Shown here one piece after another: positions 17,030-25,320 of a stretch of 64,000 nucleotides of DNA; positions within the stretch are counted from its first letter, which is position 1, and each line of letters starts with the position of its first letter. Below the pieces are notes generated by a model. It was not told the DNA's origin and ran no database searches. It was given only the letters and a program-made list of their open reading frames with translations. Source of the DNA: Kluyvera sichuanensis (lineage in GTDB: Bacteria > Pseudomonadota > Gammaproteobacteria > Enterobacterales > Enterobacteriaceae); the NCBI RefSeq assembly GCF_014218705.1, contig NZ_JABBJF010000004.1, forward strand, positions 1 to 64,000, written 5' to 3'. A program made the position numbers and the translations under genes.

Positions 17030-17928
17030 TCCGCGCGCCTACTCACCTCCCGCCACAGCGCAGATAGGCGAGTGAGCGTGTCATCAATCAATATCCGCTT
17101 TTCACTCCCCGGACGCCAGATGGTCACCATGGTCTGGCTGATGCCTTCATTACCCACCACCGTGGGAATCGCGGAAACATGTTTCCAGCGCGCCGCCTCA
17201 AAATGGGTCGGTAAAAATCCCCATCCGCACCCGGCCTCCATCAGGCTGCGCAGCATCTCAAGCTCGTTGGCCACAATGATATTGCCGGAGATTTGCAGCC
17301 GCCGCGCCATAGGTATATCGCTTGCAGAGTGCATCACCACCTGCGGCGTCAAAGAGAGGTCGAGCAGTGAACATGGGCGAGCGACATTGGCAAACAGCGA
17401 CTCTGCGGCGTAAAAATCCATGTCGATGGCCCCAAGCGCACGCCACTCCATGTCGCTGCCGACGCTGTGGTTGTTGGCCTGAAAGAAGCCCAGATCGGCC
17501 TGCCCGCTCGCCAGCGCTTTTTCACCTTCAACGCGTGAGGTGCATCTCAGGCTCAGACGGATCCCCCGCGTCGCCATCTGGGTAATTAACGCCTGCAAAA
17601 AACGGCGCGGCGTAAAGGGATCGTAGGCAATGCCCAGCTCCTGCGCCTCCGTTGATGGCACCTGACGGGCAAACTGTTCGAAGGCTCTAGCCTGACGCAT
17701 CAGCAGGTGCGCCTGGCGATGAAGCTGTTCGCCTTCAACCGTCAACTGTAGCGCTCGCCCCTGACGGACAAACAGCGGGTAGCCAAGGCCATCTTCCAGC
17801 AGATCGATAAGATCACGAAGCGTAGTACGATCTTTTTCCAGCTTCATCGCGGCCTTCATCAGGCTGCCGTGCTCTGCAACGGCAGTGAAGGCTTCAAGCT
17901 GAGAAAATGAGTAAGACAGTGACGGCAC
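17026..17928 (-). CDS. LysR-family transcriptional regulator
   Basis: A 300-residue LysR regulator: N-terminal HTH (FSQLEAFTAVAEHGSLMKAA) and effector domain (LGIAYDPFTPRRFLQ). The start is GTG with an AAAGGAG site nine bases upstream. The recognition helix region (MKLEKDRTTLRDLI) departs from the common LysR pattern of S-Q-P/S-A, so it belongs to a less common subgroup. It converges on the EamA gene with a 4-bp overlap and is divergent from the serine hydrolase gene by about 140 bp, so it may control either. Confidence 0.82.
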   Translation of the reverse strand: MPSLSYSFSQLEAFTAVAEHGSLMKAAMKLEKDRTTLRDLIDLLEDGLGYPLFVRQGRALQLTVEGEQLHRQAHLLMRQARAFEQFARQVPSTEAQELGIAYDPFTPRRFLQALITQMATRGIRLSLRCTSRVEGEKALASGQADLGFFQANNHSVGSDMEWRALGAIDMDFYAAESLFANVARPCSLLDLSLTPQVVMHSASDIPMARRLQISGNIIVANELEMLRSLMEAGCGWGFLPTHFEAARWKHVSAIPTVVGNEGISQTMVTIWRPGSEKRILIDDTLTRLSALWREVSRRAD

Positions 17929-18069
17929 GCTGGCTCCTTTTGCAGTACATGCGGGGGTTTTTCCCCCATTACGCGCTTTTTATTATAGTGCGCCGATTTT
18001 TATACTGCACCCATCCCGTCACCCCGCCGGGACAACGTGTCTATGGGTAAAACTAAAATCGAGAACGCT

Positions 18070-19380
18070 ATGAATAATAAACATAAATCCTTACCTGCAA
18101 AGTACTGCCTGCTGGCAAGCCTGGTGGCTGGAACACTCCTCTCTTCTCCTGCCATGGCGGCCTGCGAAGGTACGGAACTCGCCGCCTGCCCGGCCCCTTT
18201 TGATACCACCCTGCCCGATACCAAAACCATGCTGACCTGGCGTCAGGCCGAGCGCGTAATCGGTTTTCGTAACGACTACCGCAACTATCAGGGCGATGTT
18301 TTCCATCACGGAAAATCCGCGCCGTTAGTGACGGCGGAAAAACCGCTGGCGCAGGTGAGCTATCAGGTCAACGGCAAACAGTGGACGCTTCAGGACTACC
18401 TTAAACGCCAGAACGTGAGCGGCATGCTGGTGCTGAAAAACGGTAAAATTGCCTGGAAATACCTGGGTGAAGGCAACACCGACACCACGTTGTGGACCTC
18501 CCGTTCGGTCGGGAAATCGGTGGTATCTACGCTGGTGGGCGTGGCGTTAAAAGAGGGAAAAATCCACTCGATGGACGATCTGGTCACGCAGTATGAACCC
18601 GATCTGAAGGGCACCGCCTGGGACGGTGTGACGCTGAAACAGCTGATCCAGCACACCTCCGGCGTGGCGTGGAATGAAGATTACGCTAACCCACAGTCTG
18701 ATTTCGCCAAACTCACGCAGTGTGAAGCACATGCGGGGGCCTATGGCTGCGTCCGCACGCTGGTTTCAGGCCTGAAACGCGCCCATCCGGCGGGTGAGGT
18801 CTGGTCTTACTCCTCCGGCGGTGCCTGGCTGCTGGGCGACGTGCTGGAACGCGCAACGGGCATGACGCTTGCCGCCTACCTTGAGCAAAGCATCTGGCAG
18901 CCGTACGGCATGGCGAGCGACGGCGTATGGCATGCCTACAGCAAAAATCAGCATGATGTTGGCGCACACGGTTTTAACGCCACGCTGGAAGACTGGGGCC
19001 GCTTCGGCGAGTTCGTGCTGAACAACGGCCGCCTGCCGAACGGTAAACAGATTCTGCCGGAGGACTGGGTGGCTCAATCCGCAGACTGGAACAAGGCGAA
19101 AAACTCCGTCTCCGCAGCGCATCCGCAAGGGCTTTATGGCTATCAGTGGTGGAATAACGAAGTGCCTGCCAATGCCAAAAACGTGGTGCCCGCACCGCAG
19201 GATTCGCTGCAAGGCTCCCTGTGGGCGCTGGGGATTTATGGCCAGATGATCATGGTCAACCGCGCGGAAAATCTGGTGATCGTCCAATGGTCAACCTGGC
19301 CGCAGGCGGAACCGTCGTTCAGCGCCCAACCGCTGGAAGCCTCGCTGATGTTTAGCGCGATAGCGAAGGCGTTGCATTAA
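18070..19380 (+). CDS. Periplasmic serine hydrolase, class C beta-lactamase fold
   Basis: A 436-residue exported protein with a signal peptide ending at about SPAMA. The beta-lactamase-family SxxK motif is SVGK with Ser146 and Lys149, the second motif is YSS starting at Tyr247, and a GYQWW stretch follows near the C terminus. The pattern (WSYSSGGAWLLGDVLERATG) is that of the 6-aminohexanoate-dimer hydrolase/esterase branch rather than AmpC. A GTG eleven codons upstream is an alternative start but would spoil the signal peptide. Substrate unknown; penicillin hydrolysis is not implied. Confidence 0.82.
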   Translation: MNNKHKSLPAKYCLLASLVAGTLLSSPAMAACEGTELAACPAPFDTTLPDTKTMLTWRQAERVIGFRNDYRNYQGDVFHHGKSAPLVTAEKPLAQVSYQVNGKQWTLQDYLKRQNVSGMLVLKNGKIAWKYLGEGNTDTTLWTSRSVGKSVVSTLVGVALKEGKIHSMDDLVTQYEPDLKGTAWDGVTLKQLIQHTSGVAWNEDYANPQSDFAKLTQCEAHAGAYGCVRTLVSGLKRAHPAGEVWSYSSGGAWLLGDVLERATGMTLAAYLEQSIWQPYGMASDGVWHAYSKNQHDVGAHGFNATLEDWGRFGEFVLNNGRLPNGKQILPEDWVAQSADWNKAKNSVSAAHPQGLYGYQWWNNEVPANAKNVVPAPQDSLQGSLWALGIYGQMIMVNRAENLVIVQWSTWPQAEPSFSAQPLEASLMFSAIAKALH

Positions 19381-19397
19381 TCACGAGCAGATGACCA

Positions 19398-19429
19398 CGT
19401 CAGAGCCGTACTTTACGCTCTGGCGTTTT
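19398..19429 (+). terminator. Intrinsic terminator after the serine hydrolase gene
   Basis: A 9-bp stem CGTCAGAGC/GCTCTGGCG (one G-T pair) followed by TTTT, 18 bp after the stop and just before the convergent sbmC gene ends. Confidence 0.75.
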
Positions 19430-19433
19430 CAGG

Positions 19434-19904
19434 TCAGGCCTTCGGCTCTACCGCGATAAACATTTCGATATCCCAGTAGCCCTCTTCCGCTCCGTTATTG
19501 CGGTAAATCTCAAAGCAGGGCTTTGGCGCCCACTGATGGGTTTCATCTTTCATGACGCTATCAAAGAACTGATACCAGGGCGTGGCAAAGTCGTGGTTGA
19601 TAACGCGGGCCTGTGCGACGGCATACAGCCCGCCCGCCACTTCAGCCAGCATCACCCCTTCGCTGTTTGGCGGGATAACGAAATCATCGGCAACCGATAC
19701 GACCGTATCGCAGCGCAGCTTTTCCGCCGGCACCTCGTCTGGGTTATCGTAATAGACGGCAAGCCACTCCTGCGCGGGGATCTGCTGACCATCGACCCAC
19801 ATCATCAGCTGTTCAAACCCTTGTTTAACCGTCTGTTCCCACGGCCCAACCATATGAAAACCGGCGATTTTGCGTTGCTGAACCTGCTTTATCTCGTAGT
19901 CCAT
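19434..19904 (-). CDS. sbmC: DNA gyrase inhibitor SbmC (GyrI)
   Basis: A 156-residue GyrI-like protein closely matching E. coli Sbm[38 protein letters not shown] and YQFFDS. It binds gyrase and protects it from the toxins CcdB and microcin B17. The ATG at 19904 follows GGAGG. A LexA box lies 17 bp upstream, in line with SOS control in E. coli. In E. coli K-12 the gene is at a different map place, near dacD, so it is relocated here beside the argU island. Confidence 0.92.
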   Translation of the reverse strand: MDYEIKQVQQRKIAGFHMVGPWEQTVKQGFEQLMMWVDGQQIPAQEWLAVYYDNPDEVPAEKLRCDTVVSVADDFVIPPNSEGVMLAEVAGGLYAVAQARVINHDFATPWYQFFDSVMKDETHQWAPKPCFEIYRNNGAEEGYWDIEMFIAVEPKA

Positions 19905-19920
19905 ACTGCCTCCGTTAAAA

Positions 19921-19940
19921 CACTGTGATTTCATACAGTA
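19921..19940. promoter_or_regulatory. LexA box of sbmC
   Basis: CACTGTGATTTCATACAGTA fits the SOS consensus CTGT-N8-ACAG exactly, 17 bp upstream of the sbmC start codon. E. coli sbmC is a known SOS gene. Confidence 0.9.
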
Positions 19941-20038
19941 TAATTTGCGTATTCTGGTTTAGACAAACGAACAGTGAACATTATGTGAGCAGATTCGCAC
20001 TCTTGCCAGGGGAAGAATGTGGGGGGAGGATTTCAGGA

Positions 20039-20086
20039 AAATGGTGCGCCCTGCAGGATTCGAACCTGCGGCCCACGACTTAGAAG
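20039..20086. repeat. Left attachment-site repeat: duplicated 3' half of argU
   Basis: These 48 bases are identical to 23131-23178, which cover the CCA end, acceptor strand, T arm, variable loop and part of the anticodon stem of the tRNA-Arg gene. After 20086 the match ends abruptly. This is the classic footprint of site-specific integration into a tRNA gene. The tRNA remnant is not functional because the 5' half is missing. Confidence 0.93.
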
Positions 20087-20473
20087 TTCCTAGAACTACA
20101 TCCATAACAGGTGCTTACGGTGTCATTACTGCGCTCAACAGAATCATCACGGGGATCTCATGATTGCATCAGCGCTTGATAACGATAATGGCTGGAGGTT
20201 TAGGCGTGGGCTGCAAAACTACATCACCGGCGGCCTAGCTATCGCTCAAAAAGTAAAGTGTTGAACGATAAAAGTGACAATGTCCCGTGAGTGTCTCGTG
20301 AGTAAATGATACGTCATTTTACCGGAAGCGGGTGAGTGTATTTTCAGTCGTACAATGTGGTTATTGGCTGACTCTTTTACCAGCTAACCGTTATTCATTG
20401 TGCCCATTTAGGTTAAGTACTGTGCAGTGTATGATGAAACGATATTAACCATAAAAAATAAAAGGGAATTTCT
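20087..20473. other. Island intergenic stretch without a convincing gene
   Basis: 387 bp of AT-richer sequence between the left repeat and the effector pseudogene. Only short open stretches occur (for example 34 codons from 20161) with no recognisable family. It should contain the promoter of the effector gene; AT-rich bases immediately before an AAGGGAA ribosome site support that. Confidence 0.5.
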
Positions 20474-22176
20474 GTGGCTATTGATGAGCAATCAGCGCCG
20501 GCCAGTGCCGGCTATCACAGGTATGATATTACCGGGGACAACACGCACTACACCGATGTTATGTGCAGTGAAAAAGTTATCCATTGCCGGCGGGTTCCGG
20601 TCAGAGGCGTGACGCTGACTGTGGGGGTCTTTTTTGACGGAACGGGGAATAACAAAGCAAACTCTCTCGATCTTCAGCTTGCGTACAGCAACTGCAGCAA
20701 TCTGACCGGTGAGGAAAGGGCGGAAGCCTGTGCGAAGTACGAATCCATGTCTCGTGATTCAGTCGGTAATTCAAGCTACAGAGGCGGAATTACCAATATT
20801 TCCCGATTATACGATCTCTACTCATCAGACAGGGAAACCGCTGACGATCAGACAGAAGCCCAGGTTAAAGCCTATGTTTCAGGCATCGGAACGGATGATG
20901 GGAAAAGTGATTCAGTGTTTGGGATGGCGCTGGGAAGCAGTCTTATTAAACAGTTTCAGGGAGTGGTCACCAAAACCGATGAAGCCCTGGAGCAAATCAT
21001 TTCTGTGCTGCACGATTTTATCGCTCAGAACAAAACCCAGGTGGCAATTGCGAAAGTCCAGTTTGATGTATTTGGCTTTAGCAGAGGGGCTGCATCAGCC
21101 CGCCATTTTGCTAACCGGGTGATGGCTCAGGATTCTGCGATTGCAGAGGCTATTACTACCGGGCTGGATCACACCGGCATCACGGTAAACAGGCAGGAGA
21201 AGTCCGCTTTCTTGGGCTGTTTGATACGGTCGCTGCCATTGGCAGTCTGCTGAATTTTTACGATATCAACGGGCGTGATAATCCGGGCGTTAATCTCGAG
21301 CTACGGCCATCAGTGGCACAGAAGGTTTTCCAGATAAGAGCAATGCATGAATGCCGGTATAACTTCAGTGCAAACAGTATTGCCGGCATGTGGCCTGAAC
21401 TGGTTCTGCCTGGCGTGCATTCAGATATTGGCGGTGGTTATAACGCACCGGATTCAGCATTATATGAGAATGAAGATAATCTGTTGATGATGCCGGATTT
21501 TAATATTGTTCTGGACAGTACAGCCGAAACCAGTACAGCTGTTTATCAAAAAGCGGAAGCCATGCGGGATAAGTTGTCTTATATCCCGGCGCTGAAATAT
21601 ATGCTGCCGCATGGGAAGGTGGAAACCCGGGTTATCGCATGGCCAGTAGTTGATGCGAATAAGGCCAGAAAGGGAGAATTCCGGAAAAACGTGGGAGCCG
21701 CTGTTTTTTTTAAAAGAGAGCAGATCCCTAATGACTGGGAAAAGGTCAGCATGCGGGTGATGCTGGATGCGGCTCAGGAAGCCGGTGTTTCGTTTTCACC
21801 TATCCTCAGTACAGATAAAGAATTACGTATACCGGCAGAACTTAGTTCCCTTTGTAATAAAGCGATAACTCAGGGGCGTGCTGTGCGTAACGGGCAGGAT
21901 CCGGTCAGTTTTACAGAAGCTGAAATGCATATTATCGGTCGCTATATGCATTGTTCTGCTAACTGGAATATCGATTCAGATCGCAGTCTGTGGGTTAGTC
22001 CATCAGACGGAGAGGTTTATTTGCGAGATCATTATGCCCCCACACAGGAGCGGTCTTTTGTCTGGGCTAATGCCCCCTGTGTCGGCTGGACCCGGACGGT
22101 ATGGTATATGGATGATCAGCAGCAGTGGGAGGCAGGGAGGCGAGCCAATGCAGATGAAATGGACGTACTATTTTAA
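20474..22176 (+). pseudogene. Frameshifted Tle1-like (DUF2235) T6SS phospholipase effector
   Basis: Two frames together encode one DUF2235 protein of about 567 residues. The first part, from a GTG after AAGGGAA, holds VGVFFDGTGNN and the nucleophile motif FGFSRGAAS. Near 21185-21200 the frame is lost; the continuation (EVRFLGLFDTVAAIG, then PGVHSDIGGGY with the likely His and Asp, then YMHCSANWN) lies one frame back. The break separates the catalytic Ser from the Asp/His. The shift would be explained by loss of 1, 4 or 7 bases; a 7-base GGTAAAC repeat loss fits. Related proteins are lipases delivered by type VI secretion. The immunity-like gene follows 10 bp later. A sequencing error remains possible. 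Confidence 0.82.
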
Positions 22177-22186
22177 GGAACCGGTG

Positions 22187-22885
22187 ATGAATATATTACG
22201 GACCATAATCAGTGCCGTTGCCGGTGTGGCGCTGTTAGCCGGTTGCGCTGTAGGTAGTGACGGGGTATCAGAATCAGCCGCTACCGGTGTGCAGAGCGCC
22301 ACATTACCTTATGATCACTGGCGATTTGATTTTGTTTATCCCAAAAATTTGCCGGCAATCGTGACGGCTGCGAGTGTGCATTACCTGAATGGTGACAGTA
22401 TCTTTTTCCCCAGAATTGACCCTACAGAACCGAGCAATCGTAGTGTGGGAAGATGGAGTCCCACTATCGGAGGAATTGGTGCGCATTTTAATAAAGGCGA
22501 TGCACTTCCTGCGAATATGCGTCTTTGTTGGGACTCGGTCATCGATAAGAAAGCATATGAAACCGTTATCTGGTTTGGCAGCGATACCTGGAAACAAATG
22601 ACAACCCGTTATATTGATAATACTCATCCGAACAAGTCGTTCTGGCGAAATTATCTGGTAATTGGTTTTGCTCCGGGAGGCGTTGTCCGGGTGTGGATGA
22701 GCAATCAGGGCGATCCAGCTGTACTACAAAGTGGGGCAAAAATAACTACGGTTTCTGGTGATAAGAGGAAAATATGTAGTTCAATTAATAGCCGAATTGA
22801 TTTTAACTACACGATTCCTGATGGATATGACCAATTTATTAAGGATTTTATCAAGGACAAAAGCTACCCGTATGGGGAATGGTAG
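22187..22885 (+). CDS. DUF2931 lipoprotein, putative immunity to the Tle1-like effector
   Basis: A 232-residue lipoprotein with signal peptide and lipobox LLAG-C (Cys22), then a DUF2931-like body (YDHWRFDFVYPKNLPAIVT, LCWDSVIDKKAYET). The ATG follows a TAAGGA ribosome site that overlaps the stop of the effector gene, so the two were transcribed together. DUF2931 lipoproteins are commonly encoded next to T6SS lipase effectors and are thought to protect the periplasm. The reading frame is intact although the effector is broken. The immunity role is inferred from family and position. Confidence 0.75.
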   Translation: MNILRTIISAVAGVALLAGCAVGSDGVSESAATGVQSATLPYDHWRFDFVYPKNLPAIVTAASVHYLNGDSIFFPRIDPTEPSNRSVGRWSPTIGGIGAHFNKGDALPANMRLCWDSVIDKKAYETVIWFGSDTWKQMTTRYIDNTHPNKSFWRNYLVIGFAPGGVVRVWMSNQGDPAVLQSGAKITTVSGDKRKICSSINSRIDFNYTIPDGYDQFIKDFIKDKSYPYGEW

Positions 22886-22963
22886 TGGGGTTCGTCGCTT
22901 AAAACCCACAGAATCTTCTTGAGATCCTTATTATCTGCACGAAGATCTCTTGATCTTTAAATG

Positions 22964-22994
22964 AAAAAAAACGCGATCACAGGCGCGTTTTTTT
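22964..22994. terminator. Bidirectional intrinsic terminator
   Basis: A run of eight A and CGCG faces CGCG and seven T across an 8-base loop, so it can stop transcription from either side: the island genes on the plus strand and the argU transcript on the minus strand. Confidence 0.8.
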
Positions 22995-23022
22995 CGAAGG
23001 CAAGACAGGGGGGAGCGAATTA

Positions 23023-23118
23023 GTGACCGAACAAGCTCGTCAAATTGACTCGATTTTTGCCGATGATGTCCCAAATATGTCCCACAGCGGAAATCAGAAG
23101 GAAGCGAAAGAAGCGTAA
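23023..23118 (+). pseudogene. Possible C-terminal remnant of a tyrosine integrase
   Basis: An open stretch of 31 codons (VTEQARQIDSIFADD... ending in KEAKEA and TAA) finishes 15 bp before the argU repeat. The frame stays open leftwards to a TGA at about 22951. Integrase genes typically end beside the tRNA attachment site, and the sequence is polar and charged like such tails. No catalytic residue is present, so this is a guess from position. Confidence 0.3.
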
Positions 23119-23130
23119 GCTATTGAAGTT

Positions 23131-23178
23131 AAATGGTGCGCCCTGCAGGATTCGAACCTGCGGCCCACGACTTAGAAG
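23131..23178. repeat. Right attachment-site repeat inside argU
   Basis: Identical to 20039-20086, offset by exactly 3,092 bp. This copy is part of the intact tRNA gene. Confidence 0.93.
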
Positions 23179-23210
23179 GTCGTTGCTCTATCCAACTGAG
23201 CTAAGGGCGC
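23134..23210 (-). tRNA. argU: tRNA-Arg (anticodon UCU), argU
   Basis: A 77-nt tRNA with encoded CCA. The sequence reads GCGCCCTTAGCTCAGTTGGA at the 5' end, anticodon loop CTTCTAA (anticodon TCT) and T arm GGTTCGAATCC, matching E. coli argU, the rare-codon AGA/AGG reader. In E. coli K-12 the same gene is the integration site of prophage DLP12. Here it flanks a 3.1-kb island whose far end carries a copy of its 3' half. Confidence 0.97.
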
Positions 23211-23463
23211 ACTGGGGAAGTCAAAACTTCGTGGTGGGGTGAAACGCGTGGAATTATACGGTCACTGGCAGGTGAGTCAATCCATTTCCTTGCGAAACCT
23301 GCGCGGGATGAGGCAGTGAACAAAGAGCAGCCAACTATCGTTCAACTCTTCAACAAAATCACTTTCCGCGGAAAACTCGCAAACGATACCTGACAGCGAG
23401 GCTCGCATCTGACAAAATATGTCCATCCCCCCTTCGTTAATGACAGATGGAAAATTTTCCCTG

Positions 23464-24330
23464 ATGGCAGCAAAGATTATTGACGGTAAAACGATTGCGC
23501 AGCAGGTGCGCTCTGAGGTTGCGGAAAAAGTGAAGGCCCGAGTTGCGGCCGGAAAACGCGCCCCTGGGCTTGCCGTTGTCCTGGTGGGCAGCAACCCTGC
23601 ATCGCAAATTTATGTCGGCAGCAAGCGCAAAGCCTGCGAAGAGGTGGGCTTCGTCTCCCGCTCCTACGATCTGCCGGAAACCACATCAGAAGCCGAACTG
23701 CTGACGCTGATTGATACCCTGAACGCCGACAGCACCATCGACGGTATTCTGGTGCAGCTGCCGCTGCCTGCGGGTATTGATAACGTCAAAGTGCTGGAAC
23801 GTATCGATCCGGACAAAGACGTGGACGGCTTCCACCCTTACAACGTTGGCCGCCTGTGCCAGCGCGCGCCGCGCCTGCGTCCGTGCACCCCGCGCGGTAT
23901 CGTAACGCTACTGGAGCGCTATAACATCGACACCTACGGCCTGAACGCCGTGGTGATTGGCGCCTCCAACATCGTCGGTCGCCCGATGAGCATGGAGCTG
24001 CTGCTGGCTGGCTGCACCACCACCGTGACCCACCGCTTCACCAAAAATCTGCGCCACCACGTTGAGAACGCGGATCTGCTGATCGTTGCGGTCGGCAAGC
24101 CTGGCTTTATTCCCGGTGAGTGGATTAAAGAAGGTGCCATCGTCATTGATGTCGGGATTAATCGCCTCGAAAACGGTAAAGTAGTCGGCGATGTGGTGTT
24201 TGAAGATGCCGCCGCGCGCGCGTCTTACATCACCCCGGTACCGGGCGGCGTCGGTCCAATGACCGTCGCAACCCTGATTGAAAACACCTTACAGGCGTGT
24301 GAAGAGTATCACGACGTGGAGAAGGCATAA
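23464..24330 (+). CDS. folD: Bifunctional methylenetetrahydrofolate dehydrogenase/cyclohydrolase FolD
   Basis: A 288-residue protein, the same length as E. coli FolD. The catalytic [13 protein letters not shown] (Lys in KRK), [10 protein letters not shown] signature, and Rossmann [14 protein letters not shown] followed by [14 protein letters not shown] are all present. It converts 5,10-methylene-THF to 10-formyl-THF in the cytoplasm, feeding purine and fMet synthesis. The start MAAKIIDG matches the family; an earlier in-frame ATG at 23419 gives an unlikely extension. ybcJ follows with a one-base gap. Confidence 0.97.
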   Translation: MAAKIIDGKTIAQQVRSEVAEKVKARVAAGKRAPGLAVVLVGSNPASQIYVGSKRKACEEVGFVSRSYDLPETTSEAELLTLIDTLNADSTIDGILVQLPLPAGIDNVKVLERIDPDKDVDGFHPYNVGRLCQRAPRLRPCTPRGIVTLLERYNIDTYGLNAVVIGASNIVGRPMSMELLLAGCTTTVTHRFTKNLRHHVENADLLIVAVGKPGFIPGEWIKEGAIVIDVGINRLENGKVVGDVVFEDAAARASYITPVPGGVGPMTVATLIENTLQACEEYHDVEKA

Positions 24331-24331
24331 G

Positions 24332-24544
24332 ATGGCAACATTTTCTTTGGGTAAGCATCCGCATGTGGAACTCTGTGATTTACTGAAGCTGGAAGGCTGG
24401 AGCGAAAGCGGTGCGCAGGCGAAAATCGCCATCGCCGACGGTCTGGTTAACGTTGACGGTGCGGTGGAAACCCGCAAGCGCTGCAAAATTGTCGCCGGCC
24501 AAACCGTAAGCTTTGAAGGTCAGAGCGTCACCGTGACGGCGTAA
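24332..24544 (+). CDS. ybcJ: S4-domain RNA-binding protein YbcJ
   Basis: A 70-residue S4-like protein identical in size to E. coli YbcJ. The RNA-binding S4 loop GAQAKIAIADGLVNVDGAVETRKR is clear. It starts one base after the folD stop and is translated from the same mRNA. E. coli YbcJ is a small RNA-binding protein of uncertain role. Confidence 0.93.
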   Translation: MATFSLGKHPHVELCDLLKLEGWSESGAQAKIAIADGLVNVDGAVETRKRCKIVAGQTVSFEGQSVTVTA

Positions 24545-24551
24545 GCCATAT

Positions 24552-24632
24552 GTAGCCCGGCCGAGCGAATGCGACGCCGGGAATCGGTGCCGAGCCTCCC
24601 CGGGGTCGGCATAAATGCCTCGCCCGGGCTAC
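24552..24632. repeat. REP-like composite, GTAGCCCGG family
   Basis: Inverted pair: GTAGCCCGGCCGAGCG... at the left and ...GCCTCGCCCGGGCTAC at the right, after the ybcJ stop. The right half is of the longer subtype also seen at 53896. Confidence 0.75.
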
Positions 24633-24749
24633 ACAAGCATCGCGGCGCCGGGTTTCATCCCCTCCCCCTATTTTTCAGAATTACACCCTACTGCATAAAT
24701 CCGCTTCAGCAACGATACTCTGTAATCCTCACGCTAAAACGGACTACAG

Positions 24750-25271
24750 ATGCCAACGATTATTACCCACGCCGCCGTCCCGCTGTGCCTTGGTTTAGGG
24801 CTCGGCACCCGCGTTATTCCACCTCGTTTATTGTTGACCGGCATTGTGCTGGCGATGCTGCCCGACGCCGATGTACTGGCCTTTAAGTTCGGCATTGCCT
24901 ACGGCAATATTTTCGGCCATCGCGGCTTTACCCATTCTCTGCTGTTTGCCTTCGTGGTGCCCCTGCTCTGCGTGATAGTCGGTCGACGATGGTTTGGCGC
25001 AGGCTTAATGCGCTGCTGGCTGTTTTTAACCGTTTCGCTGCTATCACATAGTCTGCTGGACTCGATAACCACCGGGGGCAAAGGCGTGGGTTGGCTGTGG
25101 CCGTGGTCGGATGAACGATTTTTCGCGCCGTGGCAGGTGATTAAAGTCGCGCCGTTTGCGCTCTCACGCTACAACACGCCATACGGGCATCAGGTGATTA
25201 TTTCTGAACTGCTGTGGGTGTGGTTGCCGGGCGTGGTGGTGATGGGATGGTTATGGTGGCGACGTCGGTGA
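24750..25271 (+). CDS. ybcI: Inner-membrane metal-dependent hydrolase-like protein YbcI
   Basis: A 173-residue DUF457/YdjM-type membrane protein, same length as E. coli YbcI. Conserved His/Asp positions (THAAVPLCLGLG, LPDADVLAF, GHRGFTHSLLFA, SHSLLDSIT) lie between about four membrane spans and resemble the metal-binding pattern of this family, also seen in LexA-controlled YdjM. Its biochemical role is not established. Confidence 0.92.
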   Translation: MPTIITHAAVPLCLGLGLGTRVIPPRLLLTGIVLAMLPDADVLAFKFGIAYGNIFGHRGFTHSLLFAFVVPLLCVIVGRRWFGAGLMRCWLFLTVSLLSHSLLDSITTGGKGVGWLWPWSDERFFAPWQVIKVAPFALSRYNTPYGHQVIISELLWVWLPGVVVMGWLWWRRR

Positions 25272-25280
25272 GTGGAAAGA

Positions 25281-25310
25281 CCCGGCGTCGCTTGCGCTCG
25301 GCCGGGCTAC
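25281..25310. repeat. REP-like unit, GTAGCCCGG family
   Basis: Single unit in reverse orientation (CCCGGCGTCG...GGCCGGGCTAC) between the convergent ends of ybcI and cysS. Confidence 0.75.
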
Positions 25311-25320
25311 GATGAGTGAC

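Noticed and set aside
18070-19380. AmpC-type beta-lactamase
   Set aside because: SxxK and YSS are present but the surrounding sequence fits the 6-aminohexanoate hydrolase/esterase branch, and there is no linked ampR gene; resistance is not supported.
20039-20115. A second complete tRNA-Arg gene
   Set aside because: Only the 3' half of the tRNA is present; the sequence after 20086 does not form the anticodon arm or acceptor 5' strand.
20161-20265. 34-codon frame in the island upstream of the effector
   Set aside because: Too short and without a recognised domain or ribosome site; probably leader sequence.
20474-22176. Programmed frameshift joining the two effector parts
   Set aside because: No slippery heptamer is visible at the frame change and the missing sequence is better explained by a small deletion.
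23277-23423. 49-codon minus-strand frame before folD ([11 protein letters not shown]...)
   Set aside because: No recognised family and no clear ribosome site; it occupies the likely folD promoter region. Kept out until conservation can be shown.
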